Shown here piece by piece: positions 35,324 to 43,841 of a stretch of 64,000 nt of DNA (its first letter is position 1; each line of letters starts with the position of its first letter). Where the stretch lies: the NCBI GenBank assembly GCA_963805715.1, contig CAWDVK010000020.1:310001-374000 (forward strand), given 5' to 3'. A model generated the notes under the pieces. It was not told the DNA's origin. It saw nothing but the letters and a program-made list of their open reading frames with translations, and searched no databases. This stretch comes from CAWDVK01 sp963805715. Its GTDB lineage: Bacteria; Actinomycetota; Actinomycetes; Streptosporangiales; Streptosporangiaceae. The position numbers and the translations under genes were made by a program.

Positions 35324-36467
35324 TTGAGCCTGAGCGCTGTCATCGCCGAGCTGCCGCTCATCGACCATCACGCGCATGCGGCGCTCGCGCGTGACCTGTC
35401 CCGGCCGGAGTTCGAGCAGCTGATCACCGAGTCCGACCGCGCGCCGGCGGCAGGCACGTCCGGGTTCGACAGCCAGCTGGGCTTTGCCATCCGGCGCTGG
35501 TGCGCCCCGGTGCTGGGCCTGGAGCCGTATGCGAACGAGGCCGATTACCTGAGGCGGCGCGGCGCATTTTCCGAAACGGATGTCGCGCGCCGGTTCCTTT
35601 CCGCCGCGCGCAGTTCCTGGCTGCTGCTGGACACCGGTTTCGAGGCAGACGGCTCGCTGCGCCTGGGCGAGATGGCGGAGCTGTCCGGCGCGACCGCCAG
35701 CGAGGTCGTCCGGATCGAGGCGGTCGCCGAGCAGGCTGCCCTGACGGCAGGCGGCGGCGCGGCGGCCTTCGCCGGCCAGTTCGCCGATGCGCTGCGCCGC
35801 CGGGCGACGGCGGCGGTGGCGCTCAAGAGCATCATCGCCTACCGGCTGGGGCTCGACTTCGATCCGGCCCCGCCGACGAAGGCCGAGGTGACGGCGGCGG
35901 CCGGGCAGTGGCTACGCGAGATCGAGGACGGCGGCCGGGCCAGGCTGACCGACCCGGTCCTGCTCCGGCACGTGCTGTGGACCGGAACGGAACTCGGCCT
36001 GCCGGTCCAGCTGCACACCGGGTTCGGCGATCCCGACCTGGACCTGTCCCGGTGCGATCCGGCCCTGGCGTCCCGGTTCCTGGCCGATATCGGGTCGCGC
36101 GGCGTGCCCATCATGCTGCTGCACTGCTATCCGTTCCACCGGTCGGCCGGCTACCTCGCGCAGGCTTTCCCGCATGTCTATCTCGATGTCGGCGAGGCCA
36201 TTAACTATGTCGGCGCGCGGGCCACCGCCATCGTGGCCGAGTCGCTCGAAGCTCGCGCCGTTCGGGAAGGTGCTGTACTCCTCCGATGCCTACGGCCTGC
36301 CTGAGCTGCACTTCCTCGGCGCGCTGCTGTGGCGGCGCGCGACGGCGCGGGTGCTCGGCGACTGGGTCGCCGCGGGCGACTGGACCGAGGCCGACGCCAT
36401 CCGGGTGGCGACCATGATCGCCTCGGGCAACGCGGCCCGGGTCTACCGCCTCGGCGACGCCGTCTAG
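35324..36467 (+). pseudogene. Amidohydrolase (FluG/GS-associated type), frameshifted near the 3' end
   Basis: A metal-dependent hydrolase of the amidohydrolase_2 type: IDHHAHA holds the first metal ligands, followed by PVQLHTGFGDPDLDL, IMLLHCYPFHRSAGYLAQ and VYLDVGEAINYVG. At about 36250 an extra A in CTCGAAGCTC shifts the frame. The next frame continues APFGKVLYSSDAYGLPELHFLG, which supplies the last active-site Asp, to the stop at 36467. TTG at 35324 is preferred because GGAGGGGAGG precedes it. Such enzymes often accompany glutamine-synthetase-like ligases, and the fused version is FluG. The substrate is unknown. Confidence 0.82.
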
Positions 36468-36599
36468 CGACCGCAGCCGCCGACCGCTCCGGACGCAGAA
36501 AGAGAGATTCGACTCGCACCAGCAGTCCCGGCCCCGGTGGCCCGCAGGCCCTGGTCTGGCGCCGGGCCGGGACCGCCGGGGGCGGCCCGGCAGCCGCGG

Positions 36600-37133
36600 T
36601 CACGTCAGGTAGCGCTCGCGGGCCGCATTGCCGACCGGGCAGCCCCCGGCGGCACCGCGGCAGGCACCGGTGTCGCACAGGCGGCAGATCCAGCGCACCG
36701 CGCCGGGCCCGCGCATCATGCCGGCGAGCATCTTTCCGGCCAGCCGCTCAAAGTCCGCCCGCTCAGCCGTGGTCAGCCCGCCGAGCGCGCGCTCGAGCAC
36801 AGCCGCTCGCGCATCGGCTACCTGCCGGGCCGCCAAGCGGCCCGACTCGGTCAGCGTGACCGAGGTCGAGCGCCCGTCCCCGACGCCCGGCCGGCGCTCG
36901 ACGAACCCGGATTCCTCCAGCCGGTCCAGCAGCCGGACGGTGCCCGACAACGTCAGCCCCAGGACCTGGCGCAGCAGGTCGACAGACGGCTCATCGAGGA
37001 AGTGCAGGAGCGCGGCCAGCGCCGCGGCGGCCGAGTCCGATCGCCCGGCGGCCGCGGACACGGCGTCGGACATCTGGTCGGCGATGACCAGGGACAGCGC
37101 GCCCGTGATGTTCGCCGCCCGGTTCAGGCTCAT
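36600..37133 (-). CDS. MarR family regulator with Cys-rich C-terminus
   Basis: The 177-residue protein has a MarR winged helix (LLRQVLGLTLSGTVRLLDRLEESGFVERRPGVGDGRSTSVTLTESG) at about residues 50-105. It ends with a short cysteine-rich segment, CRLCDTGACRGAAGGCP, with four cysteines that could bind a metal or sense redox state. It begins 21 bases after the DUF3224 gene and is likely co-transcribed with it from the palindrome-containing region upstream. The ligand is unknown. Confidence 0.85.
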   Translation of the reverse strand: MSLNRAANITGALSLVIADQMSDAVSAAAGRSDSAAAALAALLHFLDEPSVDLLRQVLGLTLSGTVRLLDRLEESGFVERRPGVGDGRSTSVTLTESGRLAARQVADARAAVLERALGGLTTAERADFERLAGKMLAGMMRGPGAVRWICRLCDTGACRGAAGGCPVGNAARERYLT

Positions 37134-37154
37134 GGCCGCGGCCGGGCGGGCACG

Positions 37155-37553
37155 TCAGTCAAGCTCGTAGTCGAGGCTGAACGTCCCCGGCGGTTCGCTG
37201 GTGGCGATGGCCACTCCGGAGCCGCGCAGGGTGGCCAGGCCGCCGGTGCCCGAGCCGTCCACGATCTGCCAGCGGCTCCTGGCCTCACCCTCGGCGAAGC
37301 TGCCGTCGGCCTGCAGCACGAACGTGCCCTCGCGGCCGCCGATCTGGCCGGTCACCCGCTGCAGCCCGGTGAAGACCGCCGTGCCGTCGCTGCGGTAGTA
37401 CATCAGCGCGTCCCAGCTGCCCTCGCCTGCGAGATCGCCGCTGAAGCTGAACGTGACCGTCGCCCTGGTGAGCTTGGCCTTGCCGTCCAGCTCCTGGTAG
37501 GTGCTCTCGTTCCAGGCAGTGACCGAGGAGGTCCCTTCGGCATGCGCGGTCAT
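37155..37553 (-). CDS. DUF3224 domain protein
   Basis: The 132-residue protein is a single beta-barrel-like DUF3224 domain: AEGTSSVTAWNESTY at the start, FSFSGDLAGEGSWDALMYYRSDGTAVFTGLQRVTG, and a C-terminal GSGTGGLATLRGSG. It has no signal peptide and is probably cytoplasmic. The function is unknown, but members are often next to MarR-type regulators, as here. The ATG follows an AGGGAG ribosome site. Confidence 0.88.
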   Translation of the reverse strand: MTAHAEGTSSVTAWNESTYQELDGKAKLTRATVTFSFSGDLAGEGSWDALMYYRSDGTAVFTGLQRVTGQIGGREGTFVLQADGSFAEGEARSRWQIVDGSGTGGLATLRGSGVAIATSEPPGTFSLDYELD

Positions 37554-37591
37554 GGCGTCATCTCCCTTCGTGATTCCAGCTCAGCTCATAT

Positions 37592-37608
37592 GTGTGTGCG
37601 TCACACAC
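37592..37608. promoter_or_regulatory. Palindromic operator candidate upstream of DUF3224-marR
   Basis: GTGTGTG-CGT-CACACAC is a perfect 7-bp inverted repeat, next to the palindrome CTAGCTAG. It lies 39 bases upstream of the DUF3224 start, where a MarR dimer could block transcription. Confidence 0.55.
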
Positions 37609-37694
37609 TAGCTAGTATCCGGCAAGCAGGCCAGGGCAGCGCCGCATCGGGGCACGGCCGATTCAGCCGGGGCGCGCCGCGGCTGCCGGAAGCG

Positions 37695-37931
37695 CTACAG
37701 GTCAGCGGCGAAGCTGCCCTCGTCAGCCTCGCCCAGGCCGCCAGCCGACAGGCATGCCCGCAGGATGACCTCGGCAGCATCAACCGCGGCCCGCGCGGTG
37801 ATCGCGTGCGTGTGCGCCCGGTCCAGGTTGCCAAGCGCGATGCAGTCAAAGGAGACCTGCGCATCGTGCACGGCCAGTTCCAGCTGCCGAGCCGCCTCGC
37901 TCACATCGACCTGCCTGCCGTCTGGCTCCAT
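37695..37931 (-). CDS. Small hypothetical protein (78 residues)
   Basis: A short frame from ATG at 37931, with GAGGA nine bases upstream, encodes a helical protein (SEAARQLELAVHDAQVSFDCIALGNLDRAHTH in its first half) ending in an acidic tail. Composition looks protein-like and a ribosome site is present, but I recognise no family. It could be a small regulatory or accessory protein. No clear operon partner is seen. Confidence 0.5.
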   Translation of the reverse strand: MEPDGRQVDVSEAARQLELAVHDAQVSFDCIALGNLDRAHTHAITARAAVDAAEVILRACLSAGGLGEADEGSFAADL

Positions 37932-38119
37932 GTCACCGTCCTCGCTGCCGGGTCCCGGCCGCGTCAGCGCCCGGGCGCACCCACTACCCGCCCGGCCCGG
38001 CCGCATGCGCAGCGGACCCGGCGAGCCTCTCCCATGATCTCGTAAGGTCCGCGGGAAATAGGCCCGCTTGGTCTTCGGGATAACTGACGCCCGCGCAACG
38101 GCAGCTGCGGCACCCGGAG

Positions 38120-38740
38120 CTACCGCGATGAGCCCTCCCGGCCAGGCGGGCTGAGCAGGCCGTGCATGACCATGGAAAGGATCCGGTCGGCCTGAGCGGA
38201 GTCGCCCTGCGCCCAGTCCGAGGCGAGGATCATCCCGTGCATCAGCCGGAGCAGATCGGTGCCCTGCAGGTCCGCGCGCACGACGCCGGCCTGCTGGGCC
38301 CGCTCCAGCAGGCCCGCGGCGGCCTCGCGCATCATGGAGCCGCACCGCGACATGACCTCGGAGTCCTTGCCCAGCGTCTGGACCAGGGCCGCGCTCAGGT
38401 TCCGCTTGGTACTGCCGAAGGCCACGAGCGCGCGTAGCCACTCCGTCAGCGCCTCGGCAGGCGCCTCCGACGACATCAGCTCGCGCGCCCGGGCCGACAG
38501 TGCCTCCACCTGGCCCACGTAGACCGCTTCCAGCAGCGCCTGGCGGGCCGGGAAATGCCGGTAGAGCGTGCCGATGCCCACGCCTGCCCGGCGGGCGATC
38601 TCCTCCAGCGACACGTCATCGGCGCCGTGCTCCGCGAAGGCCGCCGCGGCGGCAGTCAGCAGCCGCTCGTAGTTCCGCCGCGCGTCCGCGCGCATGGCCG
38701 GAGCCGCTGACCCAGGAGCGGCCGACCCAGTCGCACCCAT
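38120..38740 (-). CDS. TetR family regulator, probable repressor of the adjacent exporter
   Basis: The protein has a TetR helix-turn-helix (FAEHGADDVSLEEIARRAGVGIGTLYRHFPARQALLE) and a ligand domain of about 140 residues with the TetR_C layout (GFGSTKRNLSAAL-like segment). ATG at 38740 has GAGGG six bases upstream. TTG/GTG codons just upstream are less likely. It diverges from a DHA2 exporter. Two palindromes in the 150-base gap overlap a good promoter for the exporter, so local repression released by a substrate is likely. Confidence 0.9.
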   Translation of the reverse strand: MGATGSAAPGSAAPAMRADARRNYERLLTAAAAAFAEHGADDVSLEEIARRAGVGIGTLYRHFPARQALLEAVYVGQVEALSARARELMSSEAPAEALTEWLRALVAFGSTKRNLSAALVQTLGKDSEVMSRCGSMMREAAAGLLERAQQAGVVRADLQGTDLLRLMHGMILASDWAQGDSAQADRILSMVMHGLLSPPGREGSSR

Positions 38741-38760
38741 CGTTGCCCTCACCAATCAGC

Positions 38761-38807
38761 TTGCAAAGCGGAGGCAGCCTCCGTATAGTTAACGGAGGGA
38801 TCCTCCG
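38761..38807 (+). promoter_or_regulatory. Exporter promoter with two tandem TetR-type operators
   Basis: TTGCAA (38761-38766), a 17-base spacer and TATAGT (38784-38789) form a good promoter toward the exporter. The perfect palindrome CGGAGGC-A-GCCTCCG (38769-38783) fills the spacer. A second, CGGAGG-GAT-CCTCCG (38793-38807), lies just past the minus-10 box. The centres are 24 bases apart. Binding at either would block RNA polymerase. Confidence 0.75.
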
Positions 38808-38890
38808 AATAAATCGTAGCTCACTCCAGCCCCGCTGGCGACGGTAACGCCGGCCAGGGCCCAGTTCAGCACTGCCTCGGGAAGGAACCG

Positions 38891-40438
38891 ATGTCGTCAC
38901 CCACCATCCAGTCAGCTCCGCCGGGCACCGGCCGCGCGACCGCGCCCGCCGGACGGCGGGGCCTCACCCTCGCCATCGTGCTCTGCGCCCAGCTGATGGT
39001 CGTCCTTGATATGACCGTCGTGAACATCGCCCTGCCGCATATCGCCCGCGGCCTGCACATGTCCGCGCCCAGCCTGTCCTGGGTGCTCAACGCCTATGCC
39101 CTCACCTTCGGCGGGCTGCTGCTGCTCGGCGGCCGGGCCGGCGACATCCTGGGCAGGCGCCGGGTCTTCATGATCGGCCTGGCCATCTTCACCGCCGCCT
39201 CGCTGGCCGGCGGCCTCGCTACCACCGCGGGCGAGCTGCTGGCCGCCAGGGCGATCCAGGGCGTCGGCGGCGCGATCGCCTCCCCCGCCGTGCTGGCCGT
39301 GATCATCGCCAGCTTCCCCGGCAGCCGGGAGCGCGCCCGGGCGCTCGGCATCTTCACCGCAGTGATCACCGGGGGCTCCTCCCTCGGCCTGGTGCTCGGC
39401 GGCATGATCACGCAGTGGGCGTCCTGGCGCTGGGTCTTCTTCATCAACGTCCCCGTCGGCATCGCCGTGATCCTGGCCGCCCCGCGGCTGCTGCCCGAGA
39501 CGCCGCGGCAGCCCGGCAAGTTCGACCTCACCGGGGCCCTCACCTCGACAGCGGGGATGTCGGCACTGGTCTACGGCTTCATCCGGGCGGCGTCGAGCGG
39601 CTGGGGTAACCCGCTGACGGTGGGCTCCTTCGCGGTCGCCGCCGCGCTGCTCGCCGCGTTCATCGGCAACGAGGCCAGGACCGCGCAGCCGATCACGCCG
39701 CTGCGCCTGTTCGCTGACCGGAGCCGGTCTGCCTCCTACGTCGTGCGCCTGCTGCTGGTCGGCGGCATGTTCGGGATGTTCTTCTTCCTCACCCAGTTCG
39801 TGCAGGACGTGCTGGGCTTCAGCCCGCTGCGGGCCGGGGTGGCCTTCGTGCCGATGACCGTGGCACTGTTCGCGGTGTCCCGGCTCGCGCCGCGGCTGAT
39901 GGCGCTGGTGCCCCCGAAGCCGCTGATGATCGCGGGCCTGCTGCCGGTGGTCGGCGGCATGGCCTGGCTCGGCCATATCTCCCCGTCCACCACCTACTTT
40001 CCCGGCGTGCTGATCCCGATGCTGCTGATGGGCATCGGCATGGGGGTGGCCTTCGTGCCGCTGACCATGGCGTCCCTGGCCGGGGTGCCGCCGCAGGACT
40101 CCGGTGCCGCTTCCAGCATGGTGAACGTGACCCAGCAGGTCGGCGGCGCCCTGGGCCTGGCCATCCTGGTCACCGTCTACGGCAGCGCGAGCCGCGCCGC
40201 GGCGCGGCATCCGCTGGCCCAGGCCGGGCCGCTCGCCCAGGCGCAGCACGTCCTGGTGCACGGCATGGCGACCTCCTTCACGGCGGCGGCGATCTTCGAC
40301 GCCTGCGCCCTGCTGGTCGTGCTGATCGCGATCAGGATGCGGCAGGCCGCCGGTCCCGCCGTGCCGGCCGCCAGCCCGGCGACCGGGGCCATCCGCGAAC
40401 CCGAGGCCATCCGGGCCAGCGCGGACGGCCGACCGTAA
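38891..40438 (+). CDS. DHA2-type MFS drug exporter
   Basis: The 515-residue protein has 14 predicted membrane helices, starting LAIVLCAQLMVVLDMTVVNIALPHI, with the family D-x-T motif in helix 1 and motif A in GGRAGDILGRRRVF, then GGIASP-type IASPAVLAV. It is a proton-coupled multidrug exporter of the EmrB/QacA group at the cell membrane. The ATG follows GGAAGGAA. It is controlled from the divergent TetR region. The substrate is unknown. Confidence 0.92.
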   Translation: MSSPTIQSAPPGTGRATAPAGRRGLTLAIVLCAQLMVVLDMTVVNIALPHIARGLHMSAPSLSWVLNAYALTFGGLLLLGGRAGDILGRRRVFMIGLAIFTAASLAGGLATTAGELLAARAIQGVGGAIASPAVLAVIIASFPGSRERARALGIFTAVITGGSSLGLVLGGMITQWASWRWVFFINVPVGIAVILAAPRLLPETPRQPGKFDLTGALTSTAGMSALVYGFIRAASSGWGNPLTVGSFAVAAALLAAFIGNEARTAQPITPLRLFADRSRSASYVVRLLLVGGMFGMFFFLTQFVQDVLGFSPLRAGVAFVPMTVALFAVSRLAPRLMALVPPKPLMIAGLLPVVGGMAWLGHISPSTTYFPGVLIPMLLMGIGMGVAFVPLTMASLAGVPPQDSGAASSMVNVTQQVGGALGLAILVTVYGSASRAAARHPLAQAGPLAQAQHVLVHGMATSFTAAAIFDACALLVVLIAIRMRQAAGPAVPAASPATGAIREPEAIRASADGRP

Positions 40439-40499
40439 CCAGCCAGCGGCCAAATACGATGGGAGGACCTAGCGCCAGCGCCTTGAGGATGTGCCGCGG

Positions 40500-42155
40500 A
40501 TGCCCGAGTTCAGTTACACCGACCTGCTCCCCATCGGCCCCGACAGCACCGAGTACCGGCTGCTGACCAGTGACGGAGTGAGCACCTCCGAAGCGCTCGG
40601 GCATGAGTTCCTCGAGGTGCAGCCGGAGGCGCTGCGGCTGCTCGCGGCCGAGGCCATGCGGGACATCGCGCACCTGCTGCGACCCGGCCACCTGGCGCAG
40701 CTGCGGTCGATCCTGGATGACCCGGATGCATCGGGCAACGACCGCTTCGTGGCCAGCGACCTGCTCAAGAACGCGTGCATCGCGGCCGGCGGGGTGCTGC
40801 CCATGTGCCAGGACACCGGCACGGCGATCGTGATGGGCAAGCGCGGCCAGCATGTCCTGACCGACGGCCTGGATGAGCAGCACCTCGCCCATGGCATCTA
40901 TGACGCCTATACGAAACTGAACCTCCGCTACTCCCAGCTGGCCCCGCTCACCATGTGGGAGGAGCGGAACACCGGATCCAACCTGCCCGCCCAGATCGAG
41001 CTCTACGCGACCGCGGGCGGCGAGTACAAGTTCCTGTTCATGGCCAAGGGCGGCGGGTCGGCGAACAAGTCGTACCTGTACCAGGAGACCAAGGCCGTGC
41101 TCAGCCCGCAGCGGATGGCGGCGTTCCTGGAGGAGAAGATCCGCTCGCTCGGGACCGCCGCCTGCCCGCCGTACCACCTGGCCATCGTGGTCGGCGGGAC
41201 CAGCGCCGAGTACGCGCTGAAGACCGCCAAGTACGCGTCGGCCCGGTACCTGGACACCCTGCCGGCCAGCGGCTCGCCCGGCGGGCACGGCTTCCGCGAC
41301 ACTGACCTGGAGCAGCAGGTGCTGGAGATCACCCGGCGGTCCGGGATCGGCGCGCAGTTCGGCGGCAAGTACTTCTGCCACGACGTGCGGGTCATCCGGC
41401 TGCCGCGGCACGGCGCATCCTGCCCGGTCGCGATCGCGGTCTCCTGCTCCGCCGACCGCCAGGCGCTGGCGAAGATCACCCGTGACGGGGTCTTCCTGGA
41501 GCGGCTGGAGACCGACCCGGCGCAGTACCTGCCGGAGACCATGCCGGCCGAGGTCGATACCGACGTGGTGCGGATCGACCTGTCCAGGCCGATGAGCGAG
41601 GTCCGGGCCGAGCTGTCGCGGTACCCGATCAGGACCCGGCTGGCGCTGACCGGGCCGATGGTGGTGGCGCGCGACATCGCGCACGCGAAGATCGCCGAGC
41701 GGCTGGCCGCCGGCGAGCCGATGCCGCAGTACCTGCGCGACCATGCCGTGTACTACGCGGGCCCGGCCAAGACGCCTGAGGGTTACGCGTCCGGGTCATT
41801 CGGGCCGACGACAGCCGGCCGGATGGACTCCTACGTGGACCAGTTCCAGGCCGCCGGCGGGTCCCTGGTCATGCTGGCCAAGGGCAACCGGTCAGCGGCG
41901 GTCACCGCGGCCTGCCAGCAGCACGGCGGGTTCTACCTCGGATCCATCGGCGGGGCGGCGGCGAAGCTCGCGCAGGACTGCATCACCAAGGTCGAGGTGC
42001 TGGAGTACCCCGAGCTGGGTATGGAGGCGGTCTGGCGGATCGAGGTACGCGACTTCCCTGCCTTCATCGTGGTGGACGACAAGGGCAACGACTTCTTCGC
42101 CGACGTCACGGCCCCGAAGCAGCCGGTGCTGACCATCGGCACGGGGCCGAGCTAG
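40500..42155 (+). CDS. Class I fumarate hydratase (iron-sulfur)
   Basis: The enzyme of about 551 residues is the two-domain FumA/FumB type. The alpha part contains GGVLPMCQDTGTAIVMGKRG with a cluster cysteine, followed by ERNTGSNLPAQIE, KGGGSANKS and CPPYHLAIVVGG. The beta part contains RLALTGPMVVARDIAHAK, GPTTAGRMDSYVD and GSIGGAAAKLA. It interconverts fumarate and malate with a 4Fe-4S cluster. ATG at 40500 is preferred; GTG at 40491 is possible. Its last five codons are the seed of a 15-bp tandem array. A class II fumarase follows directly, so the cell seems able to use iron-dependent and iron-independent forms. Confidence 0.94.
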   Translation: MPEFSYTDLLPIGPDSTEYRLLTSDGVSTSEALGHEFLEVQPEALRLLAAEAMRDIAHLLRPGHLAQLRSILDDPDASGNDRFVASDLLKNACIAAGGVLPMCQDTGTAIVMGKRGQHVLTDGLDEQHLAHGIYDAYTKLNLRYSQLAPLTMWEERNTGSNLPAQIELYATAGGEYKFLFMAKGGGSANKSYLYQETKAVLSPQRMAAFLEEKIRSLGTAACPPYHLAIVVGGTSAEYALKTAKYASARYLDTLPASGSPGGHGFRDTDLEQQVLEITRRSGIGAQFGGKYFCHDVRVIRLPRHGASCPVAIAVSCSADRQALAKITRDGVFLERLETDPAQYLPETMPAEVDTDVVRIDLSRPMSEVRAELSRYPIRTRLALTGPMVVARDIAHAKIAERLAAGEPMPQYLRDHAVYYAGPAKTPEGYASGSFGPTTAGRMDSYVDQFQAAGGSLVMLAKGNRSAAVTAACQQHGGFYLGSIGGAAAKLAQDCITKVEVLEYPELGMEAVWRIEVRDFPAFIVVDDKGNDFFADVTAPKQPVLTIGTGPS

Positions 42156-42260
42156 ACGGGGCCGAGCTGGACGGGGCCGAGCTGGACGGGGCCGAGCTGG
42201 ACGGGGCCGAGCTGGACGGGGCCGAGCTGGACGGGGCCGAGCTGGACGGGGCCGAGCTGG
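42141..42260 (+). repeat. 15-bp tandem array, eight copies, including the class I fumarase stop
   Basis: Eight copies of ACGGGGCCGAGCTGG start at 42141, 42156, 42171, 42186, 42201, 42216, 42231 and 42246. The first copy has TAG instead of TGG and provides the stop of the fumarase gene. Degenerate pieces follow to 42298, just before the fumC ribosome site. Confidence 0.95.
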
Positions 42261-42306
42261 ACGGAGCTAGGGGCCGAGCTAGACGGCCGAGCTAGGAGGG
42301 ATGCCC

Positions 42307-43722
42307 ATGCCGGGCGGCGAGGACAAGTTCCGGATCGAGCACGACTCGATGGGCGAGGTGCAGGTCCCCGCCGATGCCCTGTGGGGCGCGCAGACCCAGC
42401 GGGCCGTGGGGAACTTCAGCGGCATCTCCGCTGAGCCGGTGCCGCTGGAGGTGATCGTCGCGCTGGCCCGGATCAAGTCGGCCGCCGCGGCGGTCAACGC
42501 CGAGCTGGAGGTCATCGACGCCGGCACGGCCGCGGCCATCCAGGCGGCCGCGGACGAGCTGGCCGCGATGAGCGAGAAGAGCGAGCACGCGGCCCACTTC
42601 CCGGTGCCGGTGTTCCAGACCGGATCCGGCACCTCGACCAACATGAACGTGAACGAGGTGATCGCGCGGCTGGCCAGCCAGCGGCTGGGCCGGCCGGTGC
42701 ACCCGAACGATCAGGTCAACGCGTCCCAGTCGTCTAACAACGTCTTCCCCTCGGCCGTGCACCTGGCCGTCTGCGCGCTGCTCACCCACCCGCTGATTCC
42801 CTCGCTCCGCCATCTTGCCGAGGCCCTGGAGGCGAAGGCGGCGGAATTCGCCGACGTGGTCAAGAGCGGCCGGACTCACCTGATGGACGCGACCCCGGTC
42901 ACGCTCGGCCAGGAGTTCGGCGGCTATGCCGCGGCGGTGCGCCACGGCATCCGGCGGATCGAGGCCGTGCTGCCGGACGTCGGCGAGCTGCCACTCGGCG
43001 GCACCGCCGTCGGCACCGGCCTGAACGCGCCGCCGGGCTTCGCCCGCCGGGTCATCGAGCGGCTGGCCACCGGCGACTACCCGCTGGCCGAGGCGCAGAA
43101 CCACTTCGAGGCGGCAGGCGGCCGGGACGCCCTGGTGGCGGCCAGCGGGGTGCTGCGCACGGTGGCGGTCAGCCTCTACAAGATCTGCAACGACCTGCGG
43201 CTGATGGGGTCGGGCCCGCGGGCCGGCCTGGCTGAGATCAACATCCCTGACCTGCAGCCAGGCTCGTCCATCATGCCGGGCAAGGTCAACCCGGTGATCC
43301 CCGAGGTCGTCTGCCAGATCTGCGCGCAGGTGACCGGCAACGACGCCGCCGTGGCGTTCGCGGGCGCGGCCGGCAACTTCGAGCTGAACGTGATGATCCC
43401 GGTCATCGCCAGGAACCTGGTGGAGTCGATCGGGCTGCTGCAGGCCGGGGCCAGGGAACTCGCCGACGCGTGCGTGGCCGGGATCACGGCCAACGCCGCC
43501 CGGCTGCGCGGCTACGCCGAGTCCTCCCCCTCCATCGTCACCGCGCTGAACCGCTACATCGGCTACGAGGCCGCGGCGGCCGTGGCGCACGAGGCGCTAG
43601 CGGCCGGGAAGACCATCCGGGAGACCGTGATCGCGCGCGGGCACGTCGAGCGCGGCGAGATCACCGAGGAGCAGCTGGACAAGGCGCTGGACGTGCTGGC
43701 CATGGCCCGGCCGGGCGCCTGA
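42307..43722 (+). CDS. fumC: Class II fumarate hydratase
   Basis: The 471-residue enzyme has the FumC/aspartase superfamily signature GSSIMPGKVNP, with TGSGTSTNMNVNEV, NASQSSNNVFPSAVH and GRTHLMDATPVTLGQEFGG as substrate-site segments. It needs no iron. AGGAGG at 42294-42299 sits seven bases before the ATG at 42307 but only one base from the ATG at 42301, so 42307 is the start. It is probably co-transcribed with the class I gene 150 bases upstream. Confidence 0.95.
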   Translation: MPGGEDKFRIEHDSMGEVQVPADALWGAQTQRAVGNFSGISAEPVPLEVIVALARIKSAAAAVNAELEVIDAGTAAAIQAAADELAAMSEKSEHAAHFPVPVFQTGSGTSTNMNVNEVIARLASQRLGRPVHPNDQVNASQSSNNVFPSAVHLAVCALLTHPLIPSLRHLAEALEAKAAEFADVVKSGRTHLMDATPVTLGQEFGGYAAAVRHGIRRIEAVLPDVGELPLGGTAVGTGLNAPPGFARRVIERLATGDYPLAEAQNHFEAAGGRDALVAASGVLRTVAVSLYKICNDLRLMGSGPRAGLAEINIPDLQPGSSIMPGKVNPVIPEVVCQICAQVTGNDAAVAFAGAAGNFELNVMIPVIARNLVESIGLLQAGARELADACVAGITANAARLRGYAESSPSIVTALNRYIGYEAAAAVAHEALAAGKTIRETVIARGHVERGEITEEQLDKALDVLAMARPGA

Positions 43723-43841
43723 CCGCCCTGCTGATCGTCCCCAGCCGGCCAGCGGCCGTGATTCGCAATCGTGATGGCCGCATGGCCGAATTCCCATCCT
43801 TCTCACAGGAATGGCAGGGCTAGGGCCGATAGTGTCCCGCC

